From: Natronospirillum sp965602035
GTDB lineage: Bacteria; Pseudomonadota; Gammaproteobacteria; Pseudomonadales; Natronospirillaceae
Length of the DNA stretch: 64,000 bases
Assembly: GCA_965602035.1 (NCBI GenBank)
Contig: OZ271919.1
Location: forward strand, 2,852,001 to 2,916,000
Direction of reading: 5' to 3'
Shown here: piece by piece, positions 16,596-25,472 of the stretch
How the letters are laid out: each line of letters begins with the position of its first letter
Numbering within the stretch: the stretch's first letter is position 1
The notes under the pieces: model-generated
Told to the model about the DNA's origin: nothing
Databases searched by the model: none
Seen by the model: only the letters and a program-made list of their open reading frames with translations
Translations under genes and position numbers: made by a program

Positions 16596-17138
16596 ATGTC
16601 ACTGGCCGATCACGCACAGATTATGGCCCGCTACAATCAGGGCATGAATGAGCGGATTCTCGAGGCCATTGATGCCCTTCCGCCGGAGCGGGCATGGGCT
16701 GACCTTGGAGCCTTTTTCGGTTCCATCATGGGGACCATGAACCACCTCTATGTGACCGATACCACCTGGTTACAGCGGCTGGCGAAGTTTCCGCACCCGT
16801 TTCCCGAGCTCGAAACCGTTGTGCAGGTGGACACCAGCACCTGGACATACAATACACCGGTTTTCAGTGACATCGCGTCGTTTGCTGAAGGCAGAAGAGA
16901 GCTGGACCGGACCATTGTGGCATGGAGCCGCCGCCTCTCGGAGGTTAATCTGGAAACGCCGCTGACCTACCACAACATGCGTGGCCAGCCGTTCCGGAAG
17001 CCGTTCGGTGAGCTGGCCATGCAGTTGCTGACGCATCAGGTCCATCACCGTGGCCATGTAACCTGCCTGCTCATGCAGGAGGGCCAGGCGATCGATGGCA
17101 CGGGTTTCCTGCCTTACGTTGACAATATACCGGAGTAA
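16596..17138 (+). CDS. DinB family protein
   Basis: About 180 residues, four-helix-bundle DinB/YfiT fold. The metal triad is visible as His50 (GTMNHLY) plus His147 and His151 in the helix THQVHHRGH. Such proteins bind Ni, Zn or Fe and include maleylpyruvate isomerases and thiol transferases, so a thiol-dependent isomerase or transferase role is possible. AGGAGA supports the ATG at 16596 against an upstream in-frame ATG at 16494 inside the repeat region. The next gene begins 10 bp after the stop, so the two are co-transcribed. Reaction unknown. Confidence 0.85.
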   Translation: MSLADHAQIMARYNQGMNERILEAIDALPPERAWADLGAFFGSIMGTMNHLYVTDTTWLQRLAKFPHPFPELETVVQVDTSTWTYNTPVFSDIASFAEGRRELDRTIVAWSRRLSEVNLETPLTYHNMRGQPFRKPFGELAMQLLTHQVHHRGHVTCLLMQEGQAIDGTGFLPYVDNIPE

Positions 17139-17148
17139 CAGCGCACCC

Positions 17149-17832
17149 ATGGCGACCAAGGACGATTTCGAGAATCACTGCTGGCAGGGGCTTTACCCGC
17201 CGGAAATCTATGACCTGTATGCCCCCTACCGTCGCGAGACGGGGTTGAAAGGGCGCTGCGGGCTGCTGCTGATCGATCTGTATAATCTGGTTTACGAGGG
17301 CGGGCCGCGCCCGGTGATGGAGCTATACCATGACCATCCGAGTTCCTGCGGCGAATACGCGTGGAATGCGTTGGCGCCCACCAAGCGACTACTTCACGCC
17401 ATGCGTGAGCACTCACTTCCGGTGCTGTATTCCACCAAGGAACTCAGAAACCAGGGTTCGGGTGTCAAAGTAAGCGCAACCAATCGGCAACGTGGCCGGG
17501 CTGCTGCCGATGCCTATGAGATTCATCCGGAACTGGCGCCGGAACCCGGTGAGCTGGTGATCCCCAAAGAACGGGCCAGCTGCTTTTTCGGCACGCCGCT
17601 GGTGACCTACCTGCAGAAGTTGAGAGTGGAGACGCTGATCATCGTTGGCGAGAGCACCAGTGGTTGCGTAAGAGCCACCGCGGCCGATAGCTATTCGTAC
17701 GGGTTTCATACGGTACTGGTGGAAGATGGCGTATTCGATCGAAACTGGACATCTCACCAGGCCAGCCTGTTTGACTTGCATCATAAATACGCGGATGTGA
17801 TGCGGTCTGATGAGGTGATTGCGCAGCTCTGA
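17149..17832 (+). CDS. Isochorismatase-family cysteine hydrolase
   Basis: About 227 residues with the complete cysteine-hydrolase triad of the isochorismatase superfamily: Asp43 (LLLIDLYN), Lys140 (VIPKERASCF) and Cys173 (STSGCVRAT). Members of this kind hydrolyse C-N bonds (nicotinamidase, N-carbamoylsarcosine or carbamate amidohydrolases) in the cytoplasm. The start at 17149 follows the DinB stop closely; a start at 17095 would overlap it. It closes the first catabolic region, directly before the BREX island. It is only distantly related to the superfamily member at 61989, which lacks the Cys. Exact substrate unknown. Confidence 0.88.
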   Translation: MATKDDFENHCWQGLYPPEIYDLYAPYRRETGLKGRCGLLLIDLYNLVYEGGPRPVMELYHDHPSSCGEYAWNALAPTKRLLHAMREHSLPVLYSTKELRNQGSGVKVSATNRQRGRAAADAYEIHPELAPEPGELVIPKERASCFFGTPLVTYLQKLRVETLIIVGESTSGCVRATAADSYSYGFHTVLVEDGVFDRNWTSHQASLFDLHHKYADVMRSDEVIAQL

Positions 17833-18157
17833 AGAATACTGCGCTGCATCGCTAGATGCTCGCCTTTTCGCTTCTTAAATGAACCTGCCGCCGATTTACT
17901 TTGCTGTGAGTCGGCGTTTTCCTTCCAAATTGTCGTCGACGATGAAATCCTTGGACGCACTGAATGCGACGTATGTTGCCGTGTCAAGGCGCCAATATCC
18001 TTAAATGGAATGTGTCCTTCAGAAACTGGCGTATGCAGACCAGTGCGGTTGTCTGCGGGCCAGTCACTCTATATATTGATGCTTAAAAGTGCGCAATTGG
18101 GCCGATTGATTGAGCCCTCAAGTCTCGGATTCACCATTCCAGTCGAGAACTTTCTTC
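17833..18157. other. Intergenic region at the left edge of the BREX island
   Basis: No gene is seen in these 325 bases. They hold a weak hairpin (CGCCGA/TCGGCG at 17889-17916) followed by TTTT, a possible terminator for the preceding operon. A short TCGTCGACGA palindrome (17933-17942) and the promoter at 18049-18077 are also present. No tRNA gene or direct repeat that would mark an integration site is visible. Confidence 0.5.
18049..18077 (+). promoter_or_regulatory. Predicted sigma-70 promoter of the BREX operon
   Basis: A -35 TTGTCT (18049-18054) and a -10 TATATT (18072-18077) are separated by exactly 17 bases, matching the consensus at 4 of 6 and 5 of 6 positions. It lies about 80 bp before the HTH gene and is the only good promoter seen at the left end of the island. 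Confidence 0.55.
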
Positions 18158-18367
18158 ATGAGCGAGTTATATGACCGTTGGCTGTCGGTCACTGAAATTG
18201 CTAAATACCTCGGTGTCAGTAACGATTCGGTCTACCGGTGGATCGACAAGCACGCAATGCCCGCCCACCGCATGGGGCGATTTTGGAAGTTCAAAAAAGT
18301 CGAAGTAGATGAGTGGGTCAAGGGCGGTGGAGCCGCCGAAACGAGCAAGGATGAGCGCTCCGAATGA
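18158..18367 (+). CDS. Excisionase-type helix-turn-helix protein of the BREX locus
   Basis: About 69 residues, essentially one winged/MerR-like HTH_17 domain: LSVTEIAKYLGVSNDSVYRWID, then MGRFWKFKKVEVDEWV. I take the ATG at 18158 because the domain starts there; an ATG at 18110 would add an unrelated 16-residue leader. Its stop overlaps the start of brxA, so it is the first gene of the BREX operon. It probably binds DNA, either autoregulating the defence operon or acting as an accessory like excisionases. It is not the WYL-type BrxR regulator found in some BREX loci. Confidence 0.8.
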   Translation: MSELYDRWLSVTEIAKYLGVSNDSVYRWIDKHAMPAHRMGRFWKFKKVEVDEWVKGGGAAETSKDERSE

Positions 18368-18978
18368 CCCAAGGCCGGTATCGCATCTCCTTCACGTCCG
18401 GCAGCCTGTATCACCGCGAATCGGTGAAGCTGGCCGAACTGTACCTGCCGCTCCGTGATTGGGACGAGGTGCGGACTCAAGCTCTGCATGACAACCTGCT
18501 ACAGGCCAGAACGGAAAGCACGGCAAAGCGCACCTGTAGAGAGGCGATTGCACGCCTGAAGACGTTGACCGAGAGTGAAATGACTTTCCTGGCCGAGGCA
18601 AACCACCAAGACCAGGCACATCTCCTGTGGGTTTCCGTGTGCCGCCTCTATCGCTTTATAGCGGACTTTGCGGTGGAAGTGCTACACGAACGGTTTGTCG
18701 CGATGAAGCTGGATCTCAGTTTTGAGGATTTCGATGCCTTCTACAACCGTAAATCGGAGTGGCACGACGAGTTGGATAATGCCAGCGCCTCAACGCGCGA
18801 TAAATTGCGGCAGGTCCTGTTCAGAATGCTGCGGGAGGCAGGGCTGTTAGCTAAGGACAAAACCATCAACGCAATACTTCTAAGCCCCAGGCTGGTTGAG
18901 TTGCTGCGTCAGAACAACCCTGACGAGTTTTTCTACTTCCCAGTCTATGAATCCGATATCAGGAGGATGTCAGCTTGA
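18364..18978 (+). CDS. brxA: BREX protein BrxA (DUF1819)
   Basis: A 204-residue protein matching the BrxA/DUF1819 family in length, position and elements: YRISFTSGSLYHRES near the start, the TAKRTCREAIARLK helix and a C-terminal YFPVYESDIRR. BrxA is a small helical DNA-binding protein conserved at the 5' end of type I BREX operons; its exact role in defence is unsettled. The start codon overlaps the stop of the HTH gene (ATGA) and the end overlaps brxB, which points to tight translational coupling. Confidence 0.93.
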   Translation: MTQGRYRISFTSGSLYHRESVKLAELYLPLRDWDEVRTQALHDNLLQARTESTAKRTCREAIARLKTLTESEMTFLAEANHQDQAHLLWVSVCRLYRFIADFAVEVLHERFVAMKLDLSFEDFDAFYNRKSEWHDELDNASASTRDKLRQVLFRMLREAGLLAKDKTINAILLSPRLVELLRQNNPDEFFYFPVYESDIRRMSA

Positions 18979-19586
18979 GAGAGGACATTGCCAAAATGCC
19001 GATGCAGGAGCGACTACAGCACCTGCTTAGCGTGGTTTCCGGCCAGCGGTTCTTGAACAAACAGGGACTGGGAAATGAAGTGCCTTTCTTCATCTGCCCC
19101 TACCGGCCTGAAGAGGCGGTCGAAATGGAGCGCCTTCAGCGGCAGTTGGTTAACCGACTGGAGCAGGCGGGCATCCGGATCCAGAGCATCAACCTCTATG
19201 ACCTGGCCGTCGAACTTTTGAAAGAAAGAGGTATCTGGGAGCAGGTGTTGGAGCTCGAGCCCGCGGTCTCAAAAGACGAGCTGAAAGAGCTGCTACAAGG
19301 CGTGCTGGACCCTGAAGGCAATTTGGTGCCCACTATTGCGGCAAAACTCCAGTCAATTGAGTTCGACGTGTTGTTTCTCTCAGGAGTGGGCGAGGTCTTC
19401 CCCTATATTCGCTCCCATAACGTGCTCAACAACTTGCAGAGTACCGCCAAAGACCAGCCAACGGTGATGTTCTTCCCGGGCTCCTACACCCACTCGCTGG
19501 AAACCGGTGCATCGCTGGACCTGTTCGGCAGGTTACGTGACGACAAATATTATAGAGCGTTCAATATATTCCATTACGAACCCTGA
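18975..19586 (+). CDS. brxB: BREX protein BrxB (DUF1788)
   Basis: About 203 residues, BrxB/DUF1788 family, recognised by PFFICPYRPEEAVEMERL, the SINLYDLAVELL block and the conserved FLSGVGEVFPYIRSHNVLNNLQ segment. BrxB is a core BREX component of unclear biochemical role. The start appears to be TTG at 18975, eight bases after a perfect AGGAGG inside the end of brxA. An ATG at 18996 has no Shine-Dalgarno. The gene ends 29 bp before brxC. Confidence 0.92.
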   Translation: MREDIAKMPMQERLQHLLSVVSGQRFLNKQGLGNEVPFFICPYRPEEAVEMERLQRQLVNRLEQAGIRIQSINLYDLAVELLKERGIWEQVLELEPAVSKDELKELLQGVLDPEGNLVPTIAAKLQSIEFDVLFLSGVGEVFPYIRSHNVLNNLQSTAKDQPTVMFFPGSYTHSLETGASLDLFGRLRDDKYYRAFNIFHYEP

Positions 19587-19615
19587 ATGGATTCAACGAC
19601 CGGAAGGGAGATGCC

Positions 19616-22600
19616 ATGAATTTAAATGAGATTTTTCTAAAGCCCGTTGACCGCCCCATTGAAGGCGTGATCAAAGCCGACGATGAAGCCAGTCTTCGCC
19701 TCGAAATTGAAGAATACGTACTGACCAACGAAGTCGAGAAGCGTCTCGAAGAGTTTCTGGACGCCTACAACAATTACGAAGGGGCGAACGGGGTCTGGGT
19801 ATCCGGCTTCTTCGGCTCGGGTAAGTCCCACTTGCTAAAGATGTTGGCTCTGTTGCTGGAGAACCGGGAGATGGACGGTGCTACGACACTGGATCTGTTC
19901 CTTCCCAAGTGCAGCGAGAATGAAATTCTCCGGGGCGACCTGAAGCGAGCCGTCTCGATACCGGCAAAGAGTATTCTGTTTAACATCGACCAGAAAGCCG
20001 ATGTCATCAGCAAAACCCAGATCGATGCGCTTCTGGCCGTGTTCGTTAAAGTCTTTGACGAAATGTGCGGCTACTACGGCAAACAAGGGCACATCGCCCA
20101 GTTTGAGCGCGATCTGGACGGCCGTGGCCTGTACGACCAGTTCAAAGCCGAGTATGAGGCCATCGCCGGCCGCCCCTGGCAGAAAGGCCGGGAGCAAGCC
20201 CTTCTGGAAGGCCCGAATGTGGCCAAAGCCTACGCTGCTGTGACCGGCGGCGACCCGCAGTCGGCAGCGGGCATTCTGGACAAATACCGCAGCGAATACC
20301 GCGTTTCAATTGAAGACTTCGCGGACAATGTGAATGCCTATATCGAGAAGCAGGCGAAAGAGGGAGGTCACAAAGAGTTCCGTCTGAACTTCTTTGTCGA
20401 TGAGGTCGGCCAGTACATTGCCGACAACACCAAGCTGATGACCAACCTGCAAACCATTGCCGAGAGCCTTGCCACCAAGTGTCGGGGCCGGGCCTGGATC
20501 ATTGTTACCGCCCAGGAAGAAATGAAAAACGTGGTGGGCGAAATGGGCAAACAGCAAGGCAACGATTTCTCGAAAATTCAGGCGCGGTTCAATAACCGTA
20601 TGAAGCTGTCCAGTGCGGACGTGGCGGAGGTCATCCAGAAGCGCCTGCTAACCAAGACCGAAGAAGGCGTCAATCAGCTGTCGGACGTCTATCACGCACA
20701 GGCGAACAACTTCAAAACCCTCTTTGACTTCGCCGATGGGTCGGCCACCTACCGAAACTTCCGGGACAGGGATCACTTCATCCACAGTTACCCCTTCGTC
20801 CCCTACCAGTTCGCGCTGTTTCAATCGGCGATTCAGAATTTGTCGCAGCATAACGCCTTCGAGGGTAAGCACAGCTCCGTCGGTGAGCGCTCCATGCTGG
20901 GCGTCTTCCAGCAGGTGGCTATCCACATCAGCAACCATGAGCTGGGCCAGCTGGCCACCTTTGACCTGATGTTCGAGGGCATCCGCTCTGCACTGAAATC
21001 GCAAATACAGCGGGCGATCATTCAGGCCGAGAAGCAGCTCGACAATGCCTTCGCCATCCGGCTGCTGAAGGCCCTGTTCCTGGTCAAATACGTCAAAGAA
21101 TTCAAGCCCACGGTGCGCAACCTCTGCGTGTTGATGCTCGATGCCTTCGATCAGGACCTGCCGGCGCTTCGCGCTAAGGTGGAGGAGGCCCTGAGCCTTC
21201 TGGAGCAGCAGACCTATATACAGCGAAATGGGGATCAATACGAGTACCTGACGGACGAGGAAAAGGACGTCGAGCAGGAGATCAAGAACACAGAGGTCGA
21301 ATCATCGGACGTCGCGGACGAATTGGAAAAGATCGTTTTCGACTACGTCATCAAGCAGCGCAAGATCCGCTATGACGCCGGCTCCTCCCAGAATCAGGGG
21401 CAGGACTACTCCTATTCGCGCAAACTGGATGACCGTCTGCATGGACGTGAATACGAGCTCTCGATCAATGTCATCAGCCCGTTCCACGAGCATACTGACA
21501 ACGAGCAGATGCTACGTACCGCCTCGACCTACAAGGCCGACGAGCTGTTTGTGCTCATGCCGTCGGACGAGCGCCTGGTGCGGGATCTGCTCATGTTCAA
21601 GCGCACCGAGAAGTACATCAAGCAGAACATTTCCGTTACCCAGCAGGAAGCCGTTAAGCGGATCCTGAATGACAAGGGCTTCCAGAACCGTGAGCGCGAG
21701 GCCAGGCTCCGGCAGCAGGTTCAGACCCTCATTGGCAAGTCCAAGTTGCTCATCGGCGGCGCCGATGTGGAAGTGGCGAATGAGGACCCCCAGACCCGCA
21801 TTATTCGGGGCTTCCATGAGCTGATTTCCCGGGCTTACCCCAACCTCCGCATGTTGCGTGGCGTTTCCTACACGGAAAATGACATCAGCAATTGCCTCAA
21901 CCGTACAGACGATGGCCTTTTCGGTAACGACGCCACGGCCCTGGCGGAGTCCGAGCAGGAAGTGCTGGCGTTCATTCAGAGCAACAACCGGGGCGGTGTC
22001 CGCACCACCTTGAAGAGCCTGCTGGAAAAGTTCGAACGCAAACCCTATGGCTGGTATTACGCCGCGATTCTCTGCACCCTGGCCAACCTGTGTGCCCGTG
22101 GCAAGGTGGAGGTTCGTCTCGACGGGAATATCCTGGAGGACAGCGAGCTGGAGCGCGCCCTGCGGAACACTCACGGCCACGGCAACGTGGTGCTGGAACC
22201 ACAGATTGAGTTCACCGCCTCTCAGGTCCGGGCGCTCAAAACATTTTACGAGGACTTCTTCGACAGCCCTCCCCGCAGCAGCGAAGCCAAGGCCCTGGGT
22301 AAAGAGGCCGCAGAAGCTTTTCAGGAGATGTACCACGACCTGGATCGGCGGGTAGCACAGGTCGACCAGTACCCGTTTCTTAATGCCTTGAAACCGGCCC
22401 TGGAGACGCTGAAAGAAGTCGCCGGAAAGCCCTACACCTGGCACCTGACGGAATTGGGCAAGCAGGAAGACCAGCTGTTAGACCTGAAAGAGGATGTCAT
22501 CGACCCCATCCGCAAGTTTATGGGCGGTTCACAAAAAGACATCTACAACCAGGCTCGCTCCTTCCTGCAGAGCCAGGAGCCCAACTTCATCTATGTGTCT

Positions 22601-23197
22601 GGAGACGAGATCGAGCAGATCCGCACCATCCTGAACGACCCCAACTGCTACAAAGGAAATCGCATTCAGCAGCTCAAGGGCCAACTGGATAGCCTGCAGG
22701 AGCGCATCGACGAGAAAGTGCAGCAAACCCGAGCTCAGGCAGAAACCTCCCTGAAGACCATGCAGGAACGCATGCAAAGCATGGACGAATATCAGTCCCT
22801 GCCGGAGCCCCGTCAGGAGGAGCTCAATAAACCGTTCCGGGATCTGGTCGATTACCTCGGGCGGGAGCGCCTGATTGCCGTGATCAAGGAGAGGACCAGG
22901 TACTTTGAAGAAGACGGCTACCAAAAGCTGCTGGGCAAAATGGTGGCGCTGGCCAATCAGAAATCAGCGCCGGCAGACGACTCCCAACAGCCTCCGGGTA
23001 GTCAGGATGAGGACGAGAATAGGGGGCAGTCTCACGAGGTCAAGGAATCGCCCTCCGACTACGTTCACACCCGCAACCTCCGTGTCGCGTTCGACAAGGC
23101 CTGGTTGGCCGACGAGGGGGATGTGGACCGGTACCTGAACGCCCTGCGCGAGGCCCTGCTGATTGAAGTCCAGCAAGGCCGCAAGGTCCAGATTTAA
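19616..23197 (+). CDS. brxC: BREX ATPase BrxC
   Basis: An 1193-residue protein, typical of BrxC (about 1200). The Walker A loop GFFGSGKS is at residues 64-71, preceded by a conserved N-terminal segment (LNEIFLKPVDRPIEGVIKADD). A Walker B-like FFVDEVGQYIADN lies near residue 265, and long helical and coiled-coil stretches fill the C-terminal third. BrxC is the large AAA-type ATPase of BREX, needed for restriction and usually for host methylation with PglX. GGGAG precedes the ATG. Unlike the tight spacing elsewhere in the operon, 175 bp separate it from the next gene, which marks the junction with the inserted RecQ/DprA pair. Confidence 0.95.
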   Translation: MNLNEIFLKPVDRPIEGVIKADDEASLRLEIEEYVLTNEVEKRLEEFLDAYNNYEGANGVWVSGFFGSGKSHLLKMLALLLENREMDGATTLDLFLPKCSENEILRGDLKRAVSIPAKSILFNIDQKADVISKTQIDALLAVFVKVFDEMCGYYGKQGHIAQFERDLDGRGLYDQFKAEYEAIAGRPWQKGREQALLEGPNVAKAYAAVTGGDPQSAAGILDKYRSEYRVSIEDFADNVNAYIEKQAKEGGHKEFRLNFFVDEVGQYIADNTKLMTNLQTIAESLATKCRGRAWIIVTAQEEMKNVVGEMGKQQGNDFSKIQARFNNRMKLSSADVAEVIQKRLLTKTEEGVNQLSDVYHAQANNFKTLFDFADGSATYRNFRDRDHFIHSYPFVPYQFALFQSAIQNLSQHNAFEGKHSSVGERSMLGVFQQVAIHISNHELGQLATFDLMFEGIRSALKSQIQRAIIQAEKQLDNAFAIRLLKALFLVKYVKEFKPTVRNLCVLMLDAFDQDLPALRAKVEEALSLLEQQTYIQRNGDQYEYLTDEEKDVEQEIKNTEVESSDVADELEKIVFDYVIKQRKIRYDAGSSQNQGQDYSYSRKLDDRLHGREYELSINVISPFHEHTDNEQMLRTASTYKADELFVLMPSDERLVRDLLMFKRTEKYIKQNISVTQQEAVKRILNDKGFQNREREARLRQQVQTLIGKSKLLIGGADVEVANEDPQTRIIRGFHELISRAYPNLRMLRGVSYTENDISNCLNRTDDGLFGNDATALAESEQEVLAFIQSNNRGGVRTTLKSLLEKFERKPYGWYYAAILCTLANLCARGKVEVRLDGNILEDSELERALRNTHGHGNVVLEPQIEFTASQVRALKTFYEDFFDSPPRSSEAKALGKEAAEAFQEMYHDLDRRVAQVDQYPFLNALKPALETLKEVAGKPYTWHLTELGKQEDQLLDLKEDVIDPIRKFMGGSQKDIYNQARSFLQSQEPNFIYVSGDEIEQIRTILNDPNCYKGNRIQQLKGQLDSLQERIDEKVQQTRAQAETSLKTMQERMQSMDEYQSLPEPRQEELNKPFRDLVDYLGRERLIAVIKERTRYFEEDGYQKLLGKMVALANQKSAPADDSQQPPGSQDEDENRGQSHEVKESPSDYVHTRNLRVAFDKAWLADEGDVDRYLNALREALLIEVQQGRKVQI

Positions 23198-23234
23198 CAG
23201 TTTCGAGAGCAGCTCGAGTATGTGTAAAGCCAAA

Positions 23235-23263
23235 AAATACGAGCATCGCACGTAAATACGAGC
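23235..23263. repeat. Short direct repeat before the inserted RecQ-like gene
   Basis: AAATACGAGC occurs twice, at 23235-23244 and 23254-23263, 19 bases apart, in the only sizeable gap of the BREX operon. It could be an operator for the inserted genes or a remnant of their insertion. Confidence 0.35.
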
Positions 23264-23372
23264 GGATGCGAGCGCTGCATGTATTCTTTGTACTGCCAGC
23301 GAAAATTATAGTGCCGCGCCTCATTGCGATACTTGGGGAAAGTGGCTTTCCAATGTTACATAAGGACAACGT

Positions 23373-25469
23373 ATGAACAGAACTGATGCTGAAGCATTGC
23401 TACGTACTGCGGTGGGAAACGCAGCCGCTAGCTTCCGTAGGGGTCAGTGGGAGGCCATTGATGCTTTGGTAAACCAGCGCCAAAAGCTACTGGTGGTTCA
23501 ACGAACCGGGTGGGGCAAAAGCTCTGTCTATTTCATCGCGACCCGGATCATGCGGGATCAGGGCTATGGACCCACCATCATTGTCTCGCCTTTGCTGGCC
23601 TTGATGCGTAATCAGATTGAATCAGCTCGAAGACTGGGTATTCACGCGATCACCATCAACTCTACCAACCGTGATCAAGCGGAAACGTTGATCCATCAGG
23701 TACATACAAATCAGGTGGATTGTTTGTTGATCTCCCCGGAAAAGCTGGCCAACGAGCAATTCGTTGAGCAAGCGCTCCACCCTATTCTGGATAACGTAGG
23801 GTTATTGGTTGTGGATGAAGCGCACTGTATCTCGGACTGGGGGCACGACTTTAGGCCGGATTATCGTCGCCTGCTCAATATTTTGCGCCAGATGCCCCCC
23901 AACATGCCGGTATTAGGTACAACGGCCACCGCCAATGATCGGGTCATCACAGATGTTGTTGATCAGTTGGGTGACATTGATGTTCTCCGCGGCCCCTTGG
24001 TTCGCGATAGCTTGTCTCTTCAAAACATTGTCCTTGCCGATCAGGCAAGTCGTCTCGCCTGGCTGTCAGAAACAATACCGACTCTGCAGGGGGCTGGAAT
24101 CGTCTATGTGCTGACAAAGCGAGACGCAGAACAGGTAAGAAGCTGGCTGTTGAGTCAGGGAATTGATGCCAAGGCCTATTACAGCGGCATTGAGCATTCT
24201 GATTTCGAGAACTCCGATCAGTACCGGGAGCATCTGGAAGATCTGCTGCTCAATAATCAGCTAAAGGTGCTTGTAGCCACGACGGCACTGGGCATGGGTT
24301 ACGACAAGCCTGATCTTCACTTTGTTATCCACTACCAAACACCTGGCTCCATCGTATCCTATTACCAGCAAGTCGGCCGGGCCGGACGCGGTATTGATCA
24401 ATCACTAGGCATTCTGCTGTCAGGGGCGGAGGATGAGCGTATTCACGACTTTTTCCGTCGCTCCGCATTTCCGAATCAGCCCCAGATTAACCAGGTGCTT
24501 TCCGTTCTCGAAGCCAGTGATGGGTTATCTGTACCGAAACTGGAAGAACACCTGAATATGCGCAAAGGGCAAATCGAAAAAGTCCTTAAATTTCTGAGCG
24601 TTGAAAGCCCGGCGCCTGTATACAAAGTGGGCAGCCAATGGACAAGAACTCCGGTTGCTTACCAGCTGGATCACGACCAGGTCGAGCGGCTCACGAACAT
24701 GCGAGAGCAGGAGTGGCGAGAGATCCAGGAATACACGACAAGTTCGGGCTGCTTAATGGAATATCTGCGAAAGTCTCTTGATGACCCCGAGGCGCAACCC
24801 TGTGGCAAGTGCGCTAACTGTATTGGTGCGCCGCTGGTCAGTGCTTCGCCCGATCGGCAAAGAGTCATTGCTGCAGCGCAGTTTCTTCGCCACTCAGAAT
24901 TTGTTTTCAAACCCAAGGTTCAAGTGGCCGCCAATGGGTTTCCGCAATACGGATTGCGAGGAAACCTGCGACAAAACCTCAGAGCGCAGGAAGGCAGAGT
25001 ACTTAGTCGGTGGGCTGACGCAGCATGGGGCGGTTTGGTCGAACAGGACAAACATGGGGGCTATTTCCGGGATGAATTAGTGGACGCCATGGCGGAAATG
25101 ATTCAGCAGCGTTGGCAGCCAACGCCACGGCCTGAGTGGGTCACCTGCGTACCCTCGCTCAAGCACCCGGAACTGGTGCCGGATTTTGCGGGGCGGCTGG
25201 CGAATAAGCTGGGCCTGCCATTCCATCCGGTAATCTCCAAAGTGCAAGATAATGAACCACAAAAACTACAGAACAACCGCTATCACCAGTGCAGCAACCT
25301 GGATGGCGTGTTCGCGGTTGATACAGGCCTCCCTTCCAGCCCAGCTCTATTGGTGGACGATGTTGTCGATTCCGGTTGGACCATGACCGTTCTGGCAGCT
25401 TTACTTCGGCAACAAGGCAGTGGCGAAGTCTATCCGGTCGCTCTTGCTTCTTCTGCAACGGGAGATTGA
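23373..25469 (+). CDS. RecQ-like helicase fused to a ComF-like phosphoribosyltransferase domain
   Basis: A 698-residue protein. The N-terminal SF2 helicase core has RTGWGKSS (residues 44-51) as Walker A, DEAH at 148-151 with the RecQ-type extension CISDWGHDFRPDYRRL, TTATAN (motif III) and QVGRAGR (motif VI). A RecQ-like zinc segment follows, with Cys near 460 and the CGKCANC cluster. Instead of an HRDC domain, the C-terminus ends in a phosphoribosyltransferase (PRTase) loop LLVDDVVDSGWT at about 659-670, the PRPP-loop pattern of ComF/ComFC proteins. I infer 3'-5' DNA unwinding linked to a PRTase-fold module. It is the first of two genes inserted between brxC and pglX, and its stop is 3 bp before the DprA-like gene. 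It is not a standard BREX gene. It may protect or process phage DNA, or form an accessory defence module. Confidence 0.85.
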   Translation: MNRTDAEALLRTAVGNAAASFRRGQWEAIDALVNQRQKLLVVQRTGWGKSSVYFIATRIMRDQGYGPTIIVSPLLALMRNQIESARRLGIHAITINSTNRDQAETLIHQVHTNQVDCLLISPEKLANEQFVEQALHPILDNVGLLVVDEAHCISDWGHDFRPDYRRLLNILRQMPPNMPVLGTTATANDRVITDVVDQLGDIDVLRGPLVRDSLSLQNIVLADQASRLAWLSETIPTLQGAGIVYVLTKRDAEQVRSWLLSQGIDAKAYYSGIEHSDFENSDQYREHLEDLLLNNQLKVLVATTALGMGYDKPDLHFVIHYQTPGSIVSYYQQVGRAGRGIDQSLGILLSGAEDERIHDFFRRSAFPNQPQINQVLSVLEASDGLSVPKLEEHLNMRKGQIEKVLKFLSVESPAPVYKVGSQWTRTPVAYQLDHDQVERLTNMREQEWREIQEYTTSSGCLMEYLRKSLDDPEAQPCGKCANCIGAPLVSASPDRQRVIAAAQFLRHSEFVFKPKVQVAANGFPQYGLRGNLRQNLRAQEGRVLSRWADAAWGGLVEQDKHGGYFRDELVDAMAEMIQQRWQPTPRPEWVTCVPSLKHPELVPDFAGRLANKLGLPFHPVISKVQDNEPQKLQNNRYHQCSNLDGVFAVDTGLPSSPALLVDDVVDSGWTMTVLAALLRQQGSGEVYPVALASSATGD

Positions 25470-25472
25470 TGA

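Noticed and set aside
17833..18157. Attachment site or tRNA at the left edge of the BREX island
   Set aside because: No tRNA-like fold, no integrase and no matching direct repeat near 34.95 kb was found.
21512..22444. A 310-residue open frame on the minus strand inside brxC
   Set aside because: It is the antisense shadow of a well-supported brxC reading frame, with no family features or ribosome binding site.
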